From contig OZ025864.1 in the NCBI GenBank assembly GCA_964019425.1, forward strand, positions 435,001 to 499,000: DNA of 64,000 bases, in the 5' to 3' direction. This document shows positions 30,985 through 40,851 of this stretch, one piece after another. Source of the DNA: Flectonema sp. DT1601. Lineage: Eukaryota; Euglenozoa; Diplonemea; Diplonemida; Diplonemidae. Under the pieces are notes generated by a model. That model saw only the letters and a program-made list of their open reading frames with translations. It was not told the DNA's origin and made no database searches. Made by a program: the position numbers and the translations under genes. The number at the start of each line of letters is the position of its first letter. The stretch's first letter is position 1.

Positions 30985-33900
30985 ATGGAAGGTGTCGGGA
31001 TGTTCGTGATTGTGGGTGCATCCGTTGTGGGTGCCCTAGTACTAGTAGTTATGTTTTTCATGGTGAGGAAAAGGATGTCGGGGAATAACTGGGAAGCGGA
31101 AGAAGTGCGAACAATTACGAACAAGGATGAAGACAAGGTGCAGAGAAAAAGTGTCGTGATGCGAACGATAGATGATGAAGAAGAGGAATGTGTGGAAAGT
31201 GGAATTTTATGGGTGAATGACGTTGAATTCTTGCTCTACCACTTATACCAAAAATCAAGAGAAAGATCACAACGAACACAGTTTATTATTTACCTCATAT
31301 TTTTGTCTCTTTTTACTTACACGCTAATATCCCACACCGGACTGGGGAGAGGCAGTGCCTTTTGGACAACCCACGCAGTTGTAGCCCGAATTGAAGATCG
31401 CTGGAAGTCAATTACACGTGAGAAGGTTTTTTGGGATTTTATGGAGACTGGAGCCAACGTTGAATCTGGAGGTGGTGGTTTACTTCAATTATATAATTTA
31501 ACGTACCAAACAGTTGCTTCTTATAATCACATATTAAACATTGTGAGACTTGGCCAACACCGAGTTAAGCCGACAAAATGCGATCACATAGATAAACTAC
31601 TACAGAATAATCATAGTGGCTGGTCTACTCAATGCTATGGTGATTTTTCAGAGGCTGATGAGCTGAAGGAACCGTACGGACTCAATGCCTCGATGTGTTT
31701 TAAAGATTTGACTAATAAATCTGCGTTTTCTTGGTCAGAATTATCTGATAGTCGTTTTCCAGGTGAAGAATTCCTTCCCTGGGCGACTATTAAAGGAGTT
31801 CATTATAATTATCCTTCTCAGAAAGGATTCTATGTCGATACTTATGCTAGCCAAGGTCCTGATGATGTTCAACAATTCTTTAAGTGTCTGCGTGAGAATC
31901 GTTGGATTGACCAGGCGACTAGAGCAATTCACATTAAATTCTTTACCTTCAATACGAACTTGGGGATATTTTTAAGAACGATCCTGATGATCGATATTGA
32001 CCCAGCTGGTGTATGGAGACCTAGAGTTGAATCACTGGTGTTCGATGAAATAGACACATGGAGGATTATCATGGAGTCAATAGTACTCGCATTCGTCCTA
32101 TGCTATGTTGCTGCTCTGTTAGCTGAGATTTACTCTGTTATAACTAGAACACGTTCAGCAGTGTTGTGGATGTTCTCAGTTTGGAGATGCATTGAAGTTA
32201 TTAATTTATCAATTTTTTTAGTAGTTTTTTATTATAAAGTAAACTATTGGGCTTTTCCTCATCATGAATTGAAGATTGGACCTGCGACACCAAGTGAGAT
32301 TAAGGACAAACAACTTCTATTTGGAACCGACACCTCTTGGTACGACAGCTTAGTATTTATGAGGTTAGACAACACTCTGAGTAATACCAGAGTAGTTAGT
32401 AATCTGAGTGCTTTTAATGGTGTTTTGGTGTACCTGAAGGTGATACGATTCTTCAAACATGCTCCGAGGCTTATCATTCTCTCTGATACTATAAAAGATG
32501 CTTTGTCGTCGTTGTTCGCTATTCTCGTGTATTTGCTTTTGATTACTCAGGCTTACGCTATGATGGGAGTTTCGATTTGGGGATCTCGTCTTCGTAAGTT
32601 ACGAAACCTTCCAAAGGCTTGGACTTATTTACTTCTCTCTCTGTTGGGTTCGTTCGACTTTCAAGAACTTTACGATGTTGAGGCTGAGTATGCTTACCTC
32701 TTCTTTGTAACTTACCAACTGTTAGTATGGCTCGTACTTCTTAATATTGTTATTGGTATTGTCACTAGCAGTTATGAAAAATCGAGAGGTTGGCAAAATC
32801 GAATGTCTGGTGACTCTCCAGTAGGTCCGATGATTCGCAACAGGATGGCGATATTCGAATCGTGGGCTTTGAGCAAGATTGGATTTAGGAGTTCACACAC
32901 CAGACAGATACGAAAAGCTGCCGTGTTGAGAGTGAAGCCAGGACAAGATAGAGCGATGTACTCAGATCCGATGACAAGACAGATGATGGATACGATTGTA
33001 AGTGAGTCAGATTGGAGTCAGTTAGACAGTGTCATGGGTGAGGTGATTGTTGGACCTGAAGATGCTACTTCAGCAATGAGAAGTTTGATTGATAATTCAG
33101 TTGATTCACTGACAGTTGTTGATATCCTGCAATCAATTCTATCTGAAGCTGGTCCATCACATCTACACTCAGCACCTGATAACTCCACGACAACACCTTC
33201 ATTAGCTAAATATCATCTTCTTGTTCAGTGGGATGAGATTGATAATCGAAACAACTACCACACTCGATTCAATCACGTCTTTACCAGTATTGATAAAAAC
33301 TTGATATGGCCGTGTACTGCTCAGGATATCTATCCGAAAATTATTGTAAATGGAAAAATTGTATTCGAATCTTTCAAAATGGAAATAAAAGAAGTCCACA
33401 CAGCCCTGACATACCTAAAACACAATAGAAGATTTAGAATGGAATTGGCTTCTGAAAGAAGTGAATCAACAACTGGTGTGGATACGTTTCCGTGGGTTAG
33501 AAGTGACGTTCTTGAATCGTGTTTAATGAAGAGATGTCCTTCACTAAAAGCATACTACGGAGATAGACAAAACAGAGCTGCTTCGGCTGCCAGAAGTATT
33601 GCTCGTCAGTTGTGTTTTTTGATGTCAGAACCGCAACTCAGACGATACACAACTTACAGATCGTTAATATCATTTTGGAAAACACAGGAATACAGAGAGT
33701 TAATGAACGAAGATATCCACAGGAATACTCATTTAACAGAAATCAGAACACTTGGTAAGACTTGGTCAGAACGTATCTTCAGTAACTCAAACAACAGCAA
33801 ACCAATTGTTAAAGACATGCAACCAAAAGTTGTGGTCAAATCATGTGACAGTTCACTTAGTGATCTGTTTTCAGAAGGGAACAGAAAGAATGTTGTTGAC

Positions 33901-34341
33901 AACTACGCTTCTTCATTGGATTCAATCATAAATCAAATTTCAGAAAACCCTCAAATGTTTGTTTCAAGATTACAAACAATAGGATTTAATTATAAAGCAC
34001 CTGGTGATATGCATCAGAAAACAAAGACCAATCTGACCCAAAAGAAAACTCTCAAAACTCTCAAACGCGTCGAAAGTAAATTAGATAATCTAAACAAGAC
34101 GATACCGACTGGTATGAGTGCAGCAACCAGTCCTACTTATGGAGATATGGAAGCTTTTTCAACGGAATTCGTATCACCTGGTGACTTTCACGTGGCTTCA
34201 GAAGCATCTTCTGATATGTTCAGCAACACTACTTTTAGTGACCACTACACTAACAGAGGTTTTCCAAATGGATATCAATCACAGGTTCAACAGTCACCTG
34301 AATGGTTCGAAGTGCAGCCGGCTACTCGATTTCATCCTTGA
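30985..34341 (+). CDS. Polycystin-2-type TRP cation channel
   Basis: 1118 residues from ATG 30985; an in-frame ATG at 30928 would add 19. I prefer 30985 because GCAACAG ends at 30968. A first hydrophobic segment (GMFVIVGASVVGALVLVVMFF) precedes S1 (FIIYLIFLSLFTYTL). A long extracellular polycystin (TOP) domain follows, rich in aromatic and Asn-X-Ser/Thr sites, then S2-S6. The pore helix LLLSLLGSFDF and S6 (LLVWLVLLNIVIGIVTSSYE) match polycystins. The cytoplasmic tail of about 550 residues is long and contains a late coiled-coil stretch (KTLKTLKRVESKLDNLNK). Polycystins are Ca2+-permeable channels often found on cilia. An extra N-terminal membrane segment is unusual for the family. Confidence 0.9.
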   Translation: MEGVGMFVIVGASVVGALVLVVMFFMVRKRMSGNNWEAEEVRTITNKDEDKVQRKSVVMRTIDDEEEECVESGILWVNDVEFLLYHLYQKSRERSQRTQFIIYLIFLSLFTYTLISHTGLGRGSAFWTTHAVVARIEDRWKSITREKVFWDFMETGANVESGGGGLLQLYNLTYQTVASYNHILNIVRLGQHRVKPTKCDHIDKLLQNNHSGWSTQCYGDFSEADELKEPYGLNASMCFKDLTNKSAFSWSELSDSRFPGEEFLPWATIKGVHYNYPSQKGFYVDTYASQGPDDVQQFFKCLRENRWIDQATRAIHIKFFTFNTNLGIFLRTILMIDIDPAGVWRPRVESLVFDEIDTWRIIMESIVLAFVLCYVAALLAEIYSVITRTRSAVLWMFSVWRCIEVINLSIFLVVFYYKVNYWAFPHHELKIGPATPSEIKDKQLLFGTDTSWYDSLVFMRLDNTLSNTRVVSNLSAFNGVLVYLKVIRFFKHAPRLIILSDTIKDALSSLFAILVYLLLITQAYAMMGVSIWGSRLRKLRNLPKAWTYLLLSLLGSFDFQELYDVEAEYAYLFFVTYQLLVWLVLLNIVIGIVTSSYEKSRGWQNRMSGDSPVGPMIRNRMAIFESWALSKIGFRSSHTRQIRKAAVLRVKPGQDRAMYSDPMTRQMMDTIVSESDWSQLDSVMGEVIVGPEDATSAMRSLIDNSVDSLTVVDILQSILSEAGPSHLHSAPDNSTTTPSLAKYHLLVQWDEIDNRNNYHTRFNHVFTSIDKNLIWPCTAQDIYPKIIVNGKIVFESFKMEIKEVHTALTYLKHNRRFRMELASERSESTTGVDTFPWVRSDVLESCLMKRCPSLKAYYGDRQNRAASAARSIARQLCFLMSEPQLRRYTTYRSLISFWKTQEYRELMNEDIHRNTHLTEIRTLGKTWSERIFSNSNNSKPIVKDMQPKVVVKSCDSSLSDLFSEGNRKNVVDNYASSLDSIINQISENPQMFVSRLQTIGFNYKAPGDMHQKTKTNLTQKKTLKTLKRVESKLDNLNKTIPTGMSAATSPTYGDMEAFSTEFVSPGDFHVASEASSDMFSNTTFSDHYTNRGFPNGYQSQVQQSPEWFEVQPATRFHP

Positions 34342-34728
34342 GGTGTTCTCGAATGTTACACACTGTTCGTAGCAACCCCCCGATAAGCGTGATAATACTA
34401 ATAGTGATCTGACGGTCTTCGACTGCCTTTTTTTTTTTAAAATTATTCATTTACACACTCTGTTACCAACGGAACGACAAGAAGGGGAATTAGTTGTCCC
34501 CTAGTAATTTTTAAATTTTTTTGTTTTTTATTTTTTTAACCCTGTGAAGTAAGTTTCCTACCACAAAAAAAAAAAAAAAAGAAAGTTGAAAATTCAATTT
34601 ATTTACACTGTTGTGATAATCATATTGACTGAACTGAACTGTATTTTTTTTATTTTTTTTTATTTTATTTATAAAAATTCACAATTTCTATTCTCTCTCT
34701 CTATAAGGGTCAACTGCTAACGCAAATA
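34342..34728 (+). other. AT-rich intergenic spacer
   Basis: Homopolymer-rich (A run 34564-34580); no gene or conserved block recognised. Confidence 0.5.
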
Positions 34729-36735
34729 ATGATGTTCACAGTTGTAGTGCCTGTCATTTTAGCGGCAGTGCACACTGTTAGCAAGCAATCAGGTGATTTC
34801 AATACCGTGCAAGGATGTGTTGATGCAGCAGCAGACGGGGATACATGCAAGGTTGGTCCTGGCATCTGGAGAGAAAGTGTAACATTGACGAAAGGCATTA
34901 AGATTGTAGGAGAGGGTCCAAAAGCTACGAAGTTCTATGGAAGTGCAGAGCTACCAAATGATTGGAAATTATGGAAAGAACATATTTATTATCAAGACTT
35001 GACTGATGGTTTTCACTTTAGAACTCAACAGTTATTCGTAGACGATGATTTCATCCCTGAAGCCAGATGGCCAAATGCGCAACTCAAAGACATGTTGAAT
35101 GTTTCAAAGTCTTGGAAAGAAGCAGCTTACGGCACAACTTACGGAATGATACTCGACCCCGACTTGTCTCATTCAAACATTGATTGGAGTAATGCGATCG
35201 CTACTATTAATCCAGATAAGAGAATATTAAGTTTCACCAGAACTGTTTTGAACTTCAATAAAACTGCTGGGACTTTTAATTATTCTCTCCCCCTACCTGG
35301 TGAGAAACCAAGAAGTCTTGATGGTTACATAGGTACCAGATACTTCTTATCGGGTTTGTTAGAAGCGTTGGACTCACCAGGAGAATGGTTTCTTGACACA
35401 GAGAAGTGGAGATTGTATATTTGGATGCCTGACAGTGGTCAGCCTGGGACAAGAGTTTCAATGAAGTTGAATGATTTGTGTTTTAGTGGAAATCAAACTT
35501 CCAAACCATTTTCATTGGAATCTGCTTCGTTGTTCGCATGTACCTTCACTATGCGTAACTGCAGTGGATGTGTTGCTCATGACTTAGTATTAAGATTTCC
35601 TTCGTATACCAGAAAGATTGAGTTTCTTGAAGTCCCTCATGCAGGACCAATGCCAAACATTACAATGATTCAAGGCGATGGAAACACAATTAGTAAAGTC
35701 AGTCTCACTCACAGTAATCACGGAGGGATATTAACAATCGGATCAAACAATTTAATTGAGGATGTTCTCGTCGTTAGTACAGACTGGTTGGGATCTCTTG
35801 ACTTTCCTCCAATTCAAATCGGATTCGGACCATCAAATTGTGGAAAAGGAATCGACGATGATATCCACAACAGAATAGAACCAGCTCGTACCAACTTAAA
35901 ACACTGCGGTCATTGGTTAGGAGGTAAACCAGATCCTTTAACTCGAGTAATGGGAACAGATAACATTATAAGAAGAGTGACAGTAACAGGATTTGGTAAC
36001 TCTGGTATTGTTACCTCTCAACTAAGCTGTGAAGTATCATATGCACATGTCAGTATGGGAGGTATGATTGGATGTGATCACGCTGGTATTCACGCTGACA
36101 ATCTACCAACTCCATGTATGTATAAGGCGAATTCGAGTAACTGTACGAAATCATTTCATCACAATGTCATTCACGATTGTCGAGAGAAATGCTTTCGAGG
36201 AGACGATGCTAGTTTGAACATGACTGTTAATAATAATATCATATTTAACTGTGGGACACCATTCCGTGATCCTCGTTGTGGAGGTGCTTCTTCTGGACTT
36301 GTTTTGAAAGGAGATTACCATCTGGCGTTTGATAACACAATCTTTAATGTCAGTACAACATTACCTTGTCACGGTGAATTGGTTCCGTTTACAGGAATGG
36401 GACCACCACCACCAAGCTGTGGTAACCCTGGTAAGGGTATCTGTGTACCGATGAATAAACATTCAACGTTTGTAAACATCGCTGCTGAAAGAATCAACAC
36501 ACGAGGAGGTCCTCCTATGAACGAGTCTGTCCTATTCGTTGGAGGAATCTATCGCGGACAGCTACCTGACATGCAGCTTGAAGATCCGGATAACTTCAAT
36601 TTCACTCCAAAAACATCATCTCCAATGTACATGGCTGGGATAGCTCACGGTGTTGTAAAGGCAGGTAATATCGGTGCGATTCAACCGGGAGAGGCAGCAT
36701 GGAGAGCTGGATGCGTTTCTTTCCCGGGTTGTTAA
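34729..36735 (+). CDS. Secreted right-handed beta-helix (pectate-lyase-like) protein
   Basis: 668 residues, single exon, signal peptide MMFTVVVPVILAAVHT. The first mature block (GDFNTVQGCVDAAADGDTCKVGPGIWRESV) is the standard opening of parallel beta-helix proteins. It is followed by KGIKIVGEGPKATKF and later rungs with stacked Asn, Gly and His (GDGNTISKVSLTHSNHGGILTIGSNNLIEDV). ARWPNAQL in the first third is a motif of a widespread beta-helix family found in bacteria and protists. Many Asn-X-Ser/Thr sites and paired cysteines suit an extracellular protein. The fold suggests polysaccharide binding or cleavage; I cannot assign substrate or catalytic residues. Its prokaryote-like architecture makes lateral transfer possible, though base composition does not stand out. 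Confidence 0.8.
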   Translation: MMFTVVVPVILAAVHTVSKQSGDFNTVQGCVDAAADGDTCKVGPGIWRESVTLTKGIKIVGEGPKATKFYGSAELPNDWKLWKEHIYYQDLTDGFHFRTQQLFVDDDFIPEARWPNAQLKDMLNVSKSWKEAAYGTTYGMILDPDLSHSNIDWSNAIATINPDKRILSFTRTVLNFNKTAGTFNYSLPLPGEKPRSLDGYIGTRYFLSGLLEALDSPGEWFLDTEKWRLYIWMPDSGQPGTRVSMKLNDLCFSGNQTSKPFSLESASLFACTFTMRNCSGCVAHDLVLRFPSYTRKIEFLEVPHAGPMPNITMIQGDGNTISKVSLTHSNHGGILTIGSNNLIEDVLVVSTDWLGSLDFPPIQIGFGPSNCGKGIDDDIHNRIEPARTNLKHCGHWLGGKPDPLTRVMGTDNIIRRVTVTGFGNSGIVTSQLSCEVSYAHVSMGGMIGCDHAGIHADNLPTPCMYKANSSNCTKSFHHNVIHDCREKCFRGDDASLNMTVNNNIIFNCGTPFRDPRCGGASSGLVLKGDYHLAFDNTIFNVSTTLPCHGELVPFTGMGPPPPSCGNPGKGICVPMNKHSTFVNIAAERINTRGGPPMNESVLFVGGIYRGQLPDMQLEDPDNFNFTPKTSSPMYMAGIAHGVVKAGNIGAIQPGEAAWRAGCVSFPGC

Positions 36736-37540
36736 CAAAACAATTAAAAAAAAAAAAAACGTTCGTGTTTTTCTTTCCGAAATTTGTATTTTTTTTATAA
36801 CGTTCTATTTACTCAGGTCTTTGTGACCTGAAACTCATACAGAAGACTAGTCCTGAGAGCTGTTTATATTTCGAGTTCTTTTATGTGTTTGTTCAACCTT
36901 GTTTTTGGTTTACTTTTTTATTTTTTTGAACCGACGAAGTCGGAGAAGAAACTAAATTCAGATTAACGAGCCCTGTGCTGTCGGTAATACTGTCTGCGAT
37001 CAAAATAAAATACAAAGGCTGCTTTATCTGAAATGGGTTTTTTTTTCTCACTTTTTTATTATTTATTTTTATTTTTTTTCGTACTCAAATAAATAAAAAA
37101 AAACAAGATAAGATCCACCACACGAATGACTCAAATCCACATAAATGACAGCATCATTATTTGGGTTTGGGTACGGTGGCTCTATTTCACTACCTTTCCT
37201 AACGACACATTGCAGTTTGTTTTTTTTGCAAATGTGACATTTTTCCTTTTTTTTTTTGACTCCCCTAAATTAGATGCTCTGGGCTTTGGTACGATCTCGT
37301 CGGAAACACTATGTCTGAGAGCCCACATCGTCCCCTCCCTAAAAGATTACGTTTTTTATGTCAACTGTCTCTTAACTTTTGATTACAATCTAATATATTT
37401 ATATCACTGTATAAGTATGCTCAAGGAGTTAACCCCCGCCTCTTCCCTTTGATGTGTTTTACTTAAAGAAACTATTTTGGAGAATTATTTTTATCGACAT
37501 GTTTTCACAGTAAAAAAAAAAAAAAAAAAAAATAGAATTT
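36736..37540 (+). other. Intergenic region with hairpin-bearing repeat
   Basis: 36899-37033 is a dispersed repeat shared with 40528-40648. The rest is AT-rich with T runs. TTTTCACAG (37502-37510) lies 30 nt before the next start, separated by an A run. No gene is seen. Confidence 0.55.
36899..37033 (+). repeat. Dispersed 3' repeat with conserved hairpin, copy A
   Basis: Contains TGTTTTTGGTTT, a T-tract, the hairpin CCGAC-GAA-GTCGG, GAGAAGAAA and CAGATTAACGAGCC, then AAAGGCTG...TATCTGA. Copy B at 40528-40648 has the same order. Both copies lie about 170-210 bp downstream of a stop codon, on the coding strand. Confidence 0.75.
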
Positions 37541-40325
37541 ATGTCTCACGATGGCATTCTTTTGAGTGCTCGATGTGACATTGGAGAAAATTATAAAATA
37601 AATAACAACGAAGTAATCCCAACAACAAATGGAAACCTTCCAACTAAATGTCATCACATCTGGAGAACACCTGCCGAAGCCTCTAACGAGTTTAAAGTTG
37701 CATGGAAACCAGTTTTAGACTCTTGTTTAGAAGGTGGTTTTCCAAGAAAAGGTTTTTGTTCGATCATTACACAGGGTGCCTTCCCTGATCAAGATACGTT
37801 AGTTATAAAACAAAATTCTGAACAATCTGTTTCTTATTTATTATCAAACGGCTCAGTTCGTATTATCGAAAGTCAATTCTTGTCAGTCTATAACGATGTT
37901 TGTACTGATATTATGAATGTTTCTTCCTATAAGAACCATCCAACTAAAGTAAAGGTCAGCGTCGATGATAAAAATGGTTGTAGTTTCGAGGGAGCATCCA
38001 AACACATAATTAAGTCTGAAGAACAATATAAATTATTATCTGATACTGTTCTTGAATGTCTGCCTTCAAATGAAAAAGTTAGAAATAGAACTCACTTAAT
38101 TACATCTTTAACACTTTATGATAAAGACTCGACGTCGTCAGTTCCAATTTCGAGATTATTTATTATTCATTTGGCATCATATTTATACGGAAGTACGTCT
38201 TGTCGGAATAAAGAACATGAAAAACGACATCGAAGACAATTAAAAATAATTTCAAAATGTCTTGCTGGAGTTGCCGGAGGTAAAGACTACCGAGTGCTGT
38301 CATTCAAAGATTCGAAAATAACTCGAATTCTGCAACATCCTCTGCACCACATGTACGGTAATAATACTCACTCAGTAAGTGTAATTCAAATATTAACTCA
38401 AGACTCTGACCATAAAAACGACGTAACCAGTCAAATCGCATTCATGTCAGCAATCGGATGGAAAATATCCACTCTCGACAACATCTCTCAATGTAAGGAC
38501 ATGCTTTCTATATTGAACGAGTCAATATCTGATAATGAAACAATCAATAAAGACAGCACTGCATCCCTACAAGCATCAGAAGCTGCGTGTCAACTAAAAC
38601 AACAAGAAATCGAACATATGAGAGAGAAATCAATCAAAAATGAAGAGCAACTTGCTAAGAAAAGAAAACAAGCTGAAGCTCAATACAGAAAGGAAAGAAC
38701 AGAGCGAGAGGACCAGTATTCAAATATTATGCAACAGGGAATAGCTGCTTCAAGAAAGGAGTTACAGACTGCTAAAGACATGGTTTCTGGTGCTGATGGT
38801 GCAGTTGACGAGTCGATTAGACAGGAAACATGAAGAAGATCGATCTGATTATTTAAGGAAACAAAATCTAAACATCACCGCGGAACGTGAAGAGACTGAC
38901 CATTTGATATTTCAAATCAGCGCAAACGAAAGGAAAGTCGATCGACTACTGGAATGGGAAAAACGAGTTCAAAATGAACTGAAACATCTCCAAGAAGAAC
39001 ACGACGCCCTAACTGACCTCTTGAATACAACCGACAGAAGCTCCAGCAGAACTGAAGGACTCACAGAGAAGGAAATAGAATCAAAACAAGAACAGTTCAT
39101 GCTACTCGATGAGTTGTTTGATTTAGACCAGTCTGCGCAGAGACATCGAAGTGACATTAGAGAGTTGAAAGAGGAAACAGGAATCGATGTCGCGACCGAT
39201 TCAGAAAGTGACGAGTTTGAATCAAAGCAGGTCTTTGATGATCATCTTAATGACGAGTACGATACTACTCCACCAGCCTCATCATCAGATTCGGTGTCCT
39301 CATCAAGTTCTTCGAGTGTTATTTCTTCAATCTCAACGTTACTGTCGGGTAGTTCAAGTGAAACAAAACAAAAGTCAATTCTAAGATCAAAAATGAAGAA
39401 ATCAGCCGCCATTTTAGAGCGTCGTCAGTTTGAATTTGCCATCCGACGAGAAGACAATCTCAAATTACTTGTTGAGAATATAATGAAATACATCGAACAT
39501 GGGAGTTATATTATTCATATCGAGGATGAGGCTCCTTACGTCACGAGACAATACGCGTATCTGAACTTTGAGAGAAGTCATTTAATGATCTGCGCACGTC
39601 CTACTGAGAGGAACAGAATAGTTTTATCAACTTCGATGGACGAAGTTCAACAAGTTGTATTAGGACAGCATAACTCTATCTACAATACTGTGAAAAGAGC
39701 TTTTGGTATTCCGCATACTCCAGAAGGAGAACCACCTCCATCTACCCCCATGACAAACAGTACAAGGTTACAGGGTGCTCCTGACACCTTACCTGACTAT
39801 TATTATCGTAGTTTGTGTATAGGTTTAAAGGGTGGTAGGTCTTTGTGTTTCATTGCTGATACTGACATTGATTTTGAAGCGTGGTTAGTGGCCTTACACA
39901 ATCGTGCGAGAGTTTTTCCTGTTTACAACGTACCTTTGAATGTTGAAACTCACAATAGCGTGTCTCGTCTTAATGAAGTTGAGAAACGTTTTTGTGCAGA
40001 AAATCACATCACTCCTCGGAATTATTTAAATTCGAAGTACGATATTGTTAATGGCAGGAGGTTGTTGATAACTTTACTTGACGTTCGTACAGCGAGTACT
40101 CTTAATCTCGTTCATGCTCAAAAGCTGTTTCAACATCTTTGTGAAATTGGACACATAAAACAAGCAATCTTATGGGCTGTTAGTACTTCAGGAGATAAAA
40201 AAGAAGATTCCAAACCAGCTGAAGAAAATTCACTGCTTAATCAAACCACTGCTGGTGCTGCGCCTGCCGTCCCCACAATGAAGCCCAGCATTTCAGATTT
40301 ACAACAACTTGCTAAAAAGGTGTAG
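37541..40325 (+). CDS. Degenerate kinesin motor with coiled coil and PH-like domain; frame offset in the middle
   Basis: The gene is read as two overlapping frames, 37541-38833 and about 38790-40325, offset by +1. Residues about 1-315 align with a kinesin motor by order of motifs: GAFPDQDT where GQTGSGKT is expected, NRTH for SSRSH, IIHLASYL for LVDLAGSE. The well-kept helix SFKDSKITRILQ corresponds to YRDSKLTRLLQ. Nucleotide-binding residues are therefore lost, including the P-loop lysine. A long coiled coil crosses the frame change. The second frame carries a PH-like domain (MDEVQQVVLGQHNSIYNTV ... FIADTDIDFEAWLVALHNR). I see no GT-AG intron that would bridge the frames. An extra base in the AAA at about 38828-38830, a sequencing error or a real frameshift are alternatives. 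Confidence 0.7.
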
Positions 40326-40652
40326 TTGTCCTCAATATTTTTAATATGATGGAAAGTCACTTTTGTGTATAAAGTTTCTTAGCTGTTCTAGCCTTAGTCT
40401 GTATGTTTTTTTTTGTGTAATCATATAAAGCTGGAGTAGAGTAGAGCAGTAGATACTTATATCGTGTGTCTTGTTATTTAGATTCATTCTCGTTGTCAAT
40501 TTACTTATTTTGGTGAGTTTTATTATGTTGTTTTTGGTTTTTTTTTTTTTTTTTTTTGTACTGACAAAGTTGGAGAAGAAAACTATTCAGATTAACGAGC
40601 CGTTTTAATTTATTATAACGAAAAAAACAAAAAAGGCTATTATCTGAGTAGT

Positions 40653-40691
<39 letters not shown>

Positions 40692-40851
40692 GAAAGTAGC
40701 AAAAAAAAAAAAAGATGTTCGACATCTCACTGACATCTTTCACAGTCAACTAACTCTGATCGTTTGATTGGATGACCTTTCTTAGTAGTGAACACGTCTT
40801 ATGTTTATATCATCACTTCTAAAGAGTACCTACCCACACACTTCATATGTT
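40326..40851 (+). other. Intergenic region with repeat copy B
   Basis: Repeat copy B (40528-40648), then a T-tract of about 40 bases (40650-40689). No gene is seen. Confidence 0.55.
40528..40648 (+). repeat. Dispersed 3' repeat with conserved hairpin, copy B
   Basis: Matches 36899-37033. The hairpin here reads CTGAC-AAA-GTTGG: two positions differ from copy A, yet every pair is kept through G-T wobble. This points to selection on RNA structure, or at least a structured ancestor. Confidence 0.75.
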
